Assembly (NCBI RefSeq): GCF_028368975.1
Contig: NZ_JAQNDM010000002.1
Location: 9,108,425-9,172,424, forward strand
Source: Stigmatella ashevillena
Lineage (GTDB): Bacteria; Myxococcota; Myxococcia; Myxococcales; Myxococcaceae
Reading direction: 5' to 3'
Length of the DNA stretch: 64,000 bases
The notes beneath the pieces were generated by a model. That model searched no databases. It worked only from the letters and a program-made list of their open reading frames with translations, and had not been told where the DNA came from. A program made the position numbers and the translations under genes. Below, piece by piece: positions 8,185 through 15,296 of this stretch. Within the stretch, counting starts at the first letter, position 1. Every line of letters begins with the position of its first letter.

Positions 8185-9607
8185 TGCAAGGCCGTGGCGG
8201 GTGGATCTGCCGTTGGAGCCCGCCAGCCCCACGCCGCTCTACCGCCAACTCGTCCAGATCATTGCCCGCGACATTCGCCGAGGAAGGCTGCGCCCGGGGG
8301 ATGCTCTGCCCGGTACGCGCTCGCTCGCGGAGGAGCTGGGCATCACGCGCAAGGTGGTCGTCACCGCGCTCGATGAGCTCGTCTCCCAGGGATGGCTGGT
8401 CTCGCAGCCCGCGCGCGGAACCTTCGTCTCCCCCGCGCTTCCCTCCCACGCGGTCGCCGACGCCGAGCCCAGGCGGGCGGACATACGTCAGGAGCCCGTG
8501 GGGGCAAGGCCCTCTGTCCTCACCTTGAACGATGGTTCCCCGGATGCACGCCTTGCGCCCCTGGAAGCCCTCGCGCGGGCGTATCGCAGGGCCCTGCTTC
8601 GGCTCTCACGCAAGGGCCTCGGTTATGGAGACGCACGAGGCGACGGGGTGCTGCGGGAAGTCCTCTCCTCGTTCCTGAACCAAGCTCGAGGGCTCTCAAG
8701 CCGGCCGGAGCAGCTTGTCATCACCCGAGGCAGCCAGATGGCGCTGCTGCTCGCGGGCAAGGCGCTCGTCCGCCCGGGCGAGGTCGTCGCCGTGGAGTCC
8801 CCCGGCTACACGCCTGCCTGGGATGCGTTCCGGTTCGTGGGCGCGGAGCTGTGCCCTGTCTCCGTGGATCATGAGGGATTGAGGATCGACGCGCTGGAGC
8901 GGGTGCTCGCGCGTGGGCGGGTTCGTGCAGTCTACACGACGCCCCACCACCAGTACCCCACGACCGTCTCGCTCTCCGCGGCGCGGCGCTTGGCGCTCCT
9001 GTCTCTCGCGGCGAAGCACGGCTTCACCATCATCGAGGACGATTACGACTACGAGTACTACTACGCGTCGCGTCCGCTCCTGCCCATGGCGAGCACCGAC
9101 GAACTCCGGAGCGTGGTGTACATCGGCTCGCTCTCGAAGCTGCTCGCGCCGGGCATCCGTGTCGGATACCTCGTGGCGAACGAGCAGCTCCTCGAAAAGG
9201 CGGTGGAGGCGCGGGCGACGGTGGACCGGCAGGGGGAGCCCGCCCTGGAGCGCGCCGTCGCGGAGCTTCTTGAGGACGGCGAGCTTCAACGGCACGCGCG
9301 CAAGGCACGCCGGGTGTACGAGGGGCGCCGGGATCACCTGGTGTCACGCCTGCGGGCTCATCGGCACCTGCGGGAGATGCTCGAGTTCGATGTGCCCTCG
9401 GGAGGACTGGCCCTCTGGCTGAGGGCCCGGGAAGGGGTGGACGTAGAGGCGTGGAGCCGCCGCGCCGCCGAGAAGGGACTCCTCTTCATGCCCGGCAGTG
9501 CACATGGAACGGAGCGGCTGGCGCGACAGGGCTTTCGCGCGGGATACGCCGCGCTGGAGCCACGGGAGCTGGATGCCGCGGTCACGCTCCTCGGCAAGAG
9601 TGCGTAG
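8168..9607 (+). CDS. MocR-type (GntR-aminotransferase) transcriptional regulator
   Basis: About 479 aa. A GntR winged helix (residues ~10-80: SPTPLYRQLVQIIARDIRRG, LRPGDALPGTRSLAEELG, RKVVVTAL) is fused to a class-I aminotransferase-like domain. The PLP lysine is visible at about Lys324 in YIGSLSKLLAPG, and IIEDDYDYEYYY is the Asp region contacting PLP. Such regulators sense PLP or an amino compound and control adjacent genes. ATG 8168 is chosen over GTG 8147 because GAGGAG sits about 10 bp upstream; GTG 8201 cannot be excluded. It is divergent from the cupin/DapA-like pair, its most likely target. Confidence 0.88.
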   Translation: MTRGPVARPWRVDLPLEPASPTPLYRQLVQIIARDIRRGRLRPGDALPGTRSLAEELGITRKVVVTALDELVSQGWLVSQPARGTFVSPALPSHAVADAEPRRADIRQEPVGARPSVLTLNDGSPDARLAPLEALARAYRRALLRLSRKGLGYGDARGDGVLREVLSSFLNQARGLSSRPEQLVITRGSQMALLLAGKALVRPGEVVAVESPGYTPAWDAFRFVGAELCPVSVDHEGLRIDALERVLARGRVRAVYTTPHHQYPTTVSLSAARRLALLSLAAKHGFTIIEDDYDYEYYYASRPLLPMASTDELRSVVYIGSLSKLLAPGIRVGYLVANEQLLEKAVEARATVDRQGEPALERAVAELLEDGELQRHARKARRVYEGRRDHLVSRLRAHRHLREMLEFDVPSGGLALWLRAREGVDVEAWSRRAAEKGLLFMPGSAHGTERLARQGFRAGYAALEPRELDAAVTLLGKSA

Positions 9608-10055
9608 TGGGCACGGCAGGGGCGTCGGTTTTCCTTCAGTTCAGGTCTGGCATGTCAGCGGTGGGGATTGGCATATCAGACAAGAGGACTGACACGTTGG
9701 GCCCAGGATAAGCTTGATGTCTGGCGTGGGCTGCGCAAAGCAGCGCCCTCCCAGAGAGCCGCCGACCACGGTGGATGCACAGCGCATGCGTGGTTGCCTC
9801 GTGGGCGCCAGCCCCTGGAGTTCCTTCAGGGGTTTGGCTTTTGCCCCCACCCCCATCCTCATCGCGGGCCAGTTGTGGTCGACACGTCCCCCTGCGAACA
9901 CATCGTGCTGAATGCCGCAATGTGTCACATCGCAGAGCAGTTTTCTTTGGCCGCAGCGCCGCTGCGGGAATGAGCGCACAGGGTTAATTTTCTCTGAAAG
10001 AGACGGTTTCGCTTGAATTCCTTCGTTGTATGGCTCTTAATGAAGAACATGGGTG

Positions 10056-10205
10056 CTTCGCGCTTGAAGCGGACGCAGCGCAGGCACCCCAAAGCCCGAT
10101 AACCCCAGGAGGATGTGCCCATTTCCACAAGGCGGTAAACTTCTTCGCCCGAAAATGACAACGTTCCGATTGGCGCTATCCCTCTTGTGGCGGCAGGGGG
10201 AAGCA
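10056..10205 (+). repeat. Direct repeat unit A upstream of the AA10 gene
   Basis: Begins with CGCGCTTGAAGCGGACGCAG, continues through CCCCAGGAGGATG and GAAAATGACAACGTTCCGAT, and ends in a G-rich tail. Unit B lies 168-170 bp downstream with the same order of blocks. Both lie directly upstream of the secreted AA10 oxygenase, so they may be duplicated leader or control DNA. Confidence 0.7.
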
Positions 10206-10223
10206 CCAAGCGGGCCGTGCGCG

Positions 10224-10378
10224 TCTCGCGCTTGAAACGGACACAGCGCAGGCGCCCCCACATCCCGGTCACCCCAGGAGGACGCACCTATTGTCATAAA
10301 GTGGTCAGTTCTTTCCGTATGAAAATGACAACGTTTCGATTCGTGCGCCCCTCCTGCAGCCGCAGAGGGCGCGCCACG
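10224..10378 (+). repeat. Direct repeat unit B upstream of the AA10 gene
   Basis: Matches unit A block by block: CGCGCTTGAAACGGACACAG, CCCCAGGAGGACG, then GAAAATGACAACGTTTCGAT at 10321-10340. The unit ends about 50 bp before the AA10 start codon. Confidence 0.7.
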
Positions 10379-10429
10379 CAGGACGAAAGAGTGTCCGTCG
10401 AGAGCATGAACCAAGGGAGGGTTGGAACA

Positions 10430-12115
10430 ATGCTGTCAAAGCTTGCAAAGACATGGCTGGTCCTAGGTCTGACACTAGGCGTCGTCTCGGTTGGGCACAG
10501 CCACGGACTGATTCAGGAGCCGCCATCGCGCAATTGGTACTGCGGAGTGGTCACGAAGCCGGATGAGGTGGGCAGGCCCGGTGAATACGCAGAATGCGCT
10601 GATGCCTTCAGCAGTGACCCCAACGGCGGTTATCAGTTCATGAGCGTGCTTACCCACGCCCAGGGACGAGCCGTGGTCACGCCTCTGCCCCCGCACGTAT
10701 GCGGCTTCGGCAGCGAGACCTGGAGCGGCGGCGCCACGCCCTGGGACAAGTCCATCAACTGGCCGACGAACAACATCCGCGCCGGTCGCCAGACCATTAC
10801 CTGGAACGTGACTTGGGGGCCGCACTTCGACGATACGAAGGAGTTCCGCTACTGGATGACCAAGCCTGGTTTCGTGTATCAGGTAGGCAAGCCCCTGACC
10901 TGGAACGACTTCGAAGAAGCCGCATTCTGCGTCCTCACGTACGACGACAGCAACCCCAACGGCAATCCGGACATCAGCCCGGACAAGGCCAATGGGCTCT
11001 TCCGCACCAGTTGTAACGTGCCGCAGCGGCAGGGGCGCCACATCATCTATGGCGAATGGGGGCGTAACCACTACACCTACGAGCGCTTCCACAGCTGTGT
11101 CGATGTGGTGTTCTCCGATTCCAACGGCGGCACGGCGCAAGCGAATATCAGCATGCAGCCGAACGTCACCGAATTCATCGGTGAGGGCACCCTCCGTCTG
11201 GATGGCAGTGCGTCCCAGGGAACCGGCCTGAGTTATCAATGGAGCGTCAATGCGCCGAACCCGAGCCTGTATAAGCTGGAGAACGCTGGCCAGTCCGTCG
11301 CCACCCTGTCTCTGACCGAACCTCCGGCGGCGAGCAATATTTCAATTTCCCTGCGGGTCTCCAACTCGACGAGCTCCCATACCGCCACCGTCAGCCTCAA
11401 GCATCTGCCTCGTAAGTCCAACGGCTATGTCGACCTGGGCCCGCTCACCGTTCAGGCCAGGACGCTGAATGTGGGTGACAAGGTTTCGGTACGGTCCGTG
11501 AACAGCAGCGGCCAGGACTCCTACCATCCGTCCACCCCTCTGGAGATCACCTCCGCCACCTCCGTCGCCAGTGCCTGGCCATACGCTCTGGCCGAAGCGG
11601 TCAATCAAAGCAGCGCGGCCCTGAAGATCGGTGTACTGGATTCCGCGGGAGGAGTCGTTCCTCAGCAGCACGCCACGGCAAATCGTCTCTATGCCTTGTC
11701 GGCAGCCAATATTGGCAACGCCTATCTCCAGGTGGAGAGCGGAAACGGCAACAGCACCTGCAAGGTCTCCTATACCGTCACCAATCAGTGGAACTCCGGC
11801 TTCCAGGCCGAGCTCACCATCACCAACCTGGCGGCGACCGCGATCAATGGCTGGGAGTTGAGCTGGACCCTGGGCAGCAACGAGCAGCTCACCTACGGCT
11901 GGAGCGCCGCGTTCACCTCCTCCGCCTCCAGCGTGGTCGCGTCCAACCCGGCCAGCCACTGGAACGGCGTGCTGGCAGCGAACGGCGGCACGGCTGGGAT
12001 TGGCTTCGTTGGAACCAAGGGCTCCGCCCCGCCGGCCGTCCCCAGCGTGTTCATGCTCAACGGTACCCGCTGCCAGCAAGCCGCTACCGCAGTGAAGCAC
12101 AAACACGTGCACTGA
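10430..12115 (+). CDS. AA10 lytic polysaccharide monooxygenase with GbpA-like middle domain and C-terminal CBM2
   Basis: 561 aa from ATG 10430 (GGAGG 9 bp upstream). The signal peptide ends GHS, exposing His25 as the mature N-terminus (HGLIQEPPSRNWYC), as required for the copper histidine brace. The second brace histidine is His132 in TWGPHFDDT. The AA10 domain runs to about residue 230. An Ig/PKD-like stretch follows, then a segment with WPYALAEAVNQ and NRLYAL that recalls GbpA domain 2. The last part is a CBM2 (about 438-555; VTNQWNSGFQAELTITN). AA10 enzymes oxidatively cut cellulose or chitin; CBM2 and the neighbouring GH74 and GH6 favour cellulose. First gene of a three-enzyme same-strand cluster. 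Confidence 0.9.
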   Translation: MLSKLAKTWLVLGLTLGVVSVGHSHGLIQEPPSRNWYCGVVTKPDEVGRPGEYAECADAFSSDPNGGYQFMSVLTHAQGRAVVTPLPPHVCGFGSETWSGGATPWDKSINWPTNNIRAGRQTITWNVTWGPHFDDTKEFRYWMTKPGFVYQVGKPLTWNDFEEAAFCVLTYDDSNPNGNPDISPDKANGLFRTSCNVPQRQGRHIIYGEWGRNHYTYERFHSCVDVVFSDSNGGTAQANISMQPNVTEFIGEGTLRLDGSASQGTGLSYQWSVNAPNPSLYKLENAGQSVATLSLTEPPAASNISISLRVSNSTSSHTATVSLKHLPRKSNGYVDLGPLTVQARTLNVGDKVSVRSVNSSGQDSYHPSTPLEITSATSVASAWPYALAEAVNQSSAALKIGVLDSAGGVVPQQHATANRLYALSAANIGNAYLQVESGNGNSTCKVSYTVTNQWNSGFQAELTITNLAATAINGWELSWTLGSNEQLTYGWSAAFTSSASSVVASNPASHWNGVLAANGGTAGIGFVGTKGSAPPAVPSVFMLNGTRCQQAATAVKHKHVH

Positions 12116-12156
12116 CAACGGTTCGATTCGCCCGGTCTCTGCCCCTCTGGCGGGAC
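12113..12156 (+). repeat. Third, shorter copy of the repeat core before the GH74 gene
   Basis: TGACAACGGTTCGATTCG followed by a C-rich tail parallels the 3' part of units A and B (TGACAACGTTTCGATTCG). It overlaps the AA10 stop and lies about 80 bp before the GH74 start. The recurrence before two genes of the cluster points to a shared promoter or regulator box, but no function is proven. Confidence 0.5.
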
Positions 12157-12190
12157 AAAACAAGAACCTCATCCAGACGGAGGCATCGTC

Positions 12191-15100
12191 GTGACGAAGA
12201 AGCCCATAGGACGCAACAGTCTGTCCTTGATGTGCCTGAAGATTTGCATCCCGCTCTGGCTCGCTGCTTCGCAGGCCAGCGCGGCAGAGGGCGTCCCATA
12301 CACGTGGAAGAACGTCGTGACCGGAGGAGGTGGAGGCTTTGTTCCGGGGATTGTCTTCAATGAGACCGAGCCGGACCTGATTTATGCGCGGACCGATATT
12401 GGCGGTGTCTACCGCTGGAATCCGGCCGACAACAGCTGGATTCCGCTCCTGGATCATGTCGGCTGGACGGACTGGGGCAAGCTGGGAGTGGACGCCCTGG
12501 CGACCGATCCTGTCGACCCCCGGCGCGTTTACATGGCCACCGGCATGTATACGAATGGGTGGGACCCGAACCTTGGCTACATCATGCGTTCGACGGACAA
12601 GGGCAACACGTGGCAGATGACGCAGCTGCCATTCTACGTCGGGGGGAACATGCCCGGCCGTTCGCTGGGCGAGCGCCTCGCCGTTGATCCGAGCAAGAAC
12701 AGCATTTTGTACTTCGGGGCCCGAAGCGGCAACGGGCTGTGGAGGAGCACTGACTCCGGCGTCACCTGGAGCAAAGTGACGAGCTTCCCCAATCCAGGGA
12801 CGTACGTGCAGGACCCGTCCAACAGCTATCAGAGCGACATCATGGGCATCGCCTGGGTGACGTTCGACAAGTCGACGGGGACCCCGGGCAGCGCGACGCA
12901 AACGATCTACGTCGGCGTGGCGGACACGGCGGAGAGCATCTACCGAAGCACCGACGGAGGGGCAACCTGGCAGGCCATTCCGGGCCAACCCTCCGGTTTC
13001 CTCCCGCACCATGGGGAAATCTCGAACGGCCAGCTCTACATCACGTACAACAACGGCATCGGCCCATACGACGGCACGAAGGGTGACGTTTACAAATACA
13101 ACACCTCCACCGGCGTCTGGACGAACATCAGCCCGATTCCGAGCACGAGCAGCGACAACTACTTCGGCTACGGTGGATTGGCGATCGACCGCAAGAATCC
13201 GAATACACTCATGGTCGCGACGCTGAATTCCTGGTGGCCGGATGCCAACATCTACCGCAGCACCGATGGCGGTGCGACGTGGACGAGCATCTGGTCCTGG
13301 GTCGGCTATCCGAGCCGCAACTTCCTCTACACCCAAGACATCTCGGCTGCGCCATGGCTTGATTTGGGTGGCAACCCGCAGCCCCCGGAAATCGCGCTCA
13401 AGCTCGGATGGATGATGGGTGACTTGGAAATCGACCCGCACAACCCGAACCGGATGATGTACGGGACGGGCGCGACCATCTACGGAACGAACAACTTGCT
13501 GGACTGGGGCACGGCCAAGAAGGTCAACATCACCGTCATGGCCAAGGACCTCGAGGAGATGGCCGTCTTCGATTTGGTCAGCCCACCTTCCGGAACGGCC
13601 CAGTTGCTCAGCGCGGTCGGCGACGTGTCCGGCTTCAGGCACGAGGATGTCACAAAGGCCCCAGCGAAGATTCTCACGAACCCCAACAGCACGAGCAGCA
13701 TTGACTTCGCACAATCCAATCCGGGCTTCGTGGCTCGCGTCGGCTATGCCGACAAGGCGGCCAACCCGAATAGCAAATCCGTTGCTCTCTCTTATGACGG
13801 AGGCAGCAATTGGTTCAACCCGTCCGGAGAGCCCGCTGGCACGAAGGGCGGCGGTCAGATTGCGGTGGCCGCCAACGGCAGCTCGCTCGTCTGGAGCACC
13901 TCCGATATCGGCGTCTTCTACTCCGCGGAGGGCAATTCGTGGACTGCGAGCGCCGGAGTACCAGCAGGTGCGAAGATCGCGTCCGACCGCGTCAACAAGA
14001 ATACGTTCTATGCGCTTGCGAATGGCAGGTTCTACGTCAGCACGAACGGCGGCGCGTTGTTTACGCCCACTGCGGCCACGGGCCTGCCTGGCTCCGGCAA
14101 TCTGAAGGCGGTCCCTGGCGTGGAGGGAGATCTCTGGCTCGCAGGTGGCAGCAGCACCACCGTTTACGGCCTGTGGCACTCCACGAACGGTGGCGCTTCG
14201 TTCACCGCGCTGTCCAATGTGGAGGAGGCGGACGTCATTGGCTTTGGCAAAGCAGCTCCCGGCCAGACGTATGTGGCGCTCTACGCGTCCGCGAAGATTG
14301 ACGGCGTGCGCGGCTTCTTCCGGTCTGACAACGCGGGCGGGACCTGGGGTCGAATCAACGACGACTCACATCAATACGGCGTGACGAACAGCGCGATCAC
14401 GGGCGACCCGCGTGTCTATGGGCGCGTCTACATTGGAACCAACGGACGGGGAATCGTCTACGGAGACCTCAAAGGCGATACAACGAACAACTCGTCCATC
14501 ACGCCGACAACCGCGACCTTCGACAAGAAGACGGCGAACCAGGCGGACATCACTGTCACGATGACGCTCAACGGCAACAGCCTGTCCGCCATCAAGAACG
14601 GTTCGGTATCCCTCGTCTCCGGCGCTGACTACACGGTCTCCGGCACGACGGTGATTCTCAAGAAGAGCTACCTTGCTACCCAGTCAGTCGGTACGACGCA
14701 CCTGACGTTCGACTTCAGCGCGGGGAGCGATCCGGTGCTGTCTGTCTCGGTTGTCGACACAACGTCGACGCCAGGCGGCGTTCTCAAGGTCCAGATGTAC
14801 AACGGTCAGACCGCCGCATCCAGCAACAGCATCAACCCTCGGTTCAAGATCGTGAACACGGGCACGAGCGCCCTCAATCTGGCGAACGTGACGGTTCGTT
14901 ACTACTACACGGCCGATGCCAACAAGGCACAGTCATTCTGGTACGACTGGGCCAGTGTCGGCACCGCCAACGTGAAGGGGAGCTTTGTCACGATGGCGGC
15001 GCCGAAGACGGGCGCTGATACGTATCTGGAAATCGGCTTCACCAGTGGTGCGGGCTCCCTCTCGCCGGGTGCATCGGCGGAGCTTCAAATCCGGTTCTCC

Positions 15101-15229
15101 CGCACGGACTGGAGCAACTACACGCAGACGAACGACTACTCCTTCGACCCGACGGGCACGTCCTACACCGATTGGAACAAGGCCACCGGTTACATCTCCG
15201 GCAGCCTGACGTGGGGCATCGAGCCATAA
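12191..15229 (+). CDS. GH74 xyloglucanase with X2 module and CBM3
   Basis: 1012 aa, secreted; start GTG 12191 with CGGAGG upstream and a signal peptide ending in ASQASA. The two-bladed-propeller enzyme spans about residues 33-755. The probable catalytic aspartates are Asp69 in YARTDIGGVYRW and Asp478 in VGDVSGFRHED. Repeated RSTDGGATW (Asp-box-like) blades are clear. An X2/Ig-like module (~765-855; FDKKTANQADITVTM) and a cellulose-binding CBM3 (~861-1012; VQMYNGQTAASSNSI) complete it. GH74 enzymes hydrolyse the glucan backbone of xyloglucan. The X2-CBM3 tail is a layout well known from cellulolytic Firmicutes such as Paenibacillus, suggesting acquisition by transfer. It sits between the AA10 and GH6 genes. 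Confidence 0.93.
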   Translation: MTKKPIGRNSLSLMCLKICIPLWLAASQASAAEGVPYTWKNVVTGGGGGFVPGIVFNETEPDLIYARTDIGGVYRWNPADNSWIPLLDHVGWTDWGKLGVDALATDPVDPRRVYMATGMYTNGWDPNLGYIMRSTDKGNTWQMTQLPFYVGGNMPGRSLGERLAVDPSKNSILYFGARSGNGLWRSTDSGVTWSKVTSFPNPGTYVQDPSNSYQSDIMGIAWVTFDKSTGTPGSATQTIYVGVADTAESIYRSTDGGATWQAIPGQPSGFLPHHGEISNGQLYITYNNGIGPYDGTKGDVYKYNTSTGVWTNISPIPSTSSDNYFGYGGLAIDRKNPNTLMVATLNSWWPDANIYRSTDGGATWTSIWSWVGYPSRNFLYTQDISAAPWLDLGGNPQPPEIALKLGWMMGDLEIDPHNPNRMMYGTGATIYGTNNLLDWGTAKKVNITVMAKDLEEMAVFDLVSPPSGTAQLLSAVGDVSGFRHEDVTKAPAKILTNPNSTSSIDFAQSNPGFVARVGYADKAANPNSKSVALSYDGGSNWFNPSGEPAGTKGGGQIAVAANGSSLVWSTSDIGVFYSAEGNSWTASAGVPAGAKIASDRVNKNTFYALANGRFYVSTNGGALFTPTAATGLPGSGNLKAVPGVEGDLWLAGGSSTTVYGLWHSTNGGASFTALSNVEEADVIGFGKAAPGQTYVALYASAKIDGVRGFFRSDNAGGTWGRINDDSHQYGVTNSAITGDPRVYGRVYIGTNGRGIVYGDLKGDTTNNSSITPTTATFDKKTANQADITVTMTLNGNSLSAIKNGSVSLVSGADYTVSGTTVILKKSYLATQSVGTTHLTFDFSAGSDPVLSVSVVDTTSTPGGVLKVQMYNGQTAASSNSINPRFKIVNTGTSALNLANVTVRYYYTADANKAQSFWYDWASVGTANVKGSFVTMAAPKTGADTYLEIGFTSGAGSLSPGASAELQIRFSRTDWSNYTQTNDYSFDPTGTSYTDWNKATGYISGSLTWGIEP

Positions 15230-15296
15230 CCGGCCGCTCCATTTCGACGGAACAACCACTTCATTGAGGCATGGAATGTTTTATCCGGAGGAAAAT

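Larger units (their letters stand above)
9608..10429. other. Long non-coding stretch before the cellulose-degradation genes
   Basis: About 820 bp without a credible gene; frames in it lack a ribosome site or recognisable protein pattern. The right half holds two ~150 bp direct repeats, plus a weaker third related block near 9988-10020 (separate entries). The left half shows nothing recognisable. Confidence 0.6.

Noticed and set aside
7577-8449. Long 5' extension of the cupin gene to 8449
   Set aside because: It would overlap the divergent MocR coding region, and ATG 8077 has an ideal AGGAGG site.
10056-10378. CRISPR-like array
   Set aside because: Only two long, imperfect units of ~150 bp; no short identical repeats with unique spacers and no cas genes.
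11342-14179. 945-codon open frame on the minus strand across the AA10/GH74 genes
   Set aside because: It is antisense to two clear secreted enzymes with signal peptides and catalytic motifs; its Arg/Ala/Gly-rich translation has no domain and reflects high third-position GC.
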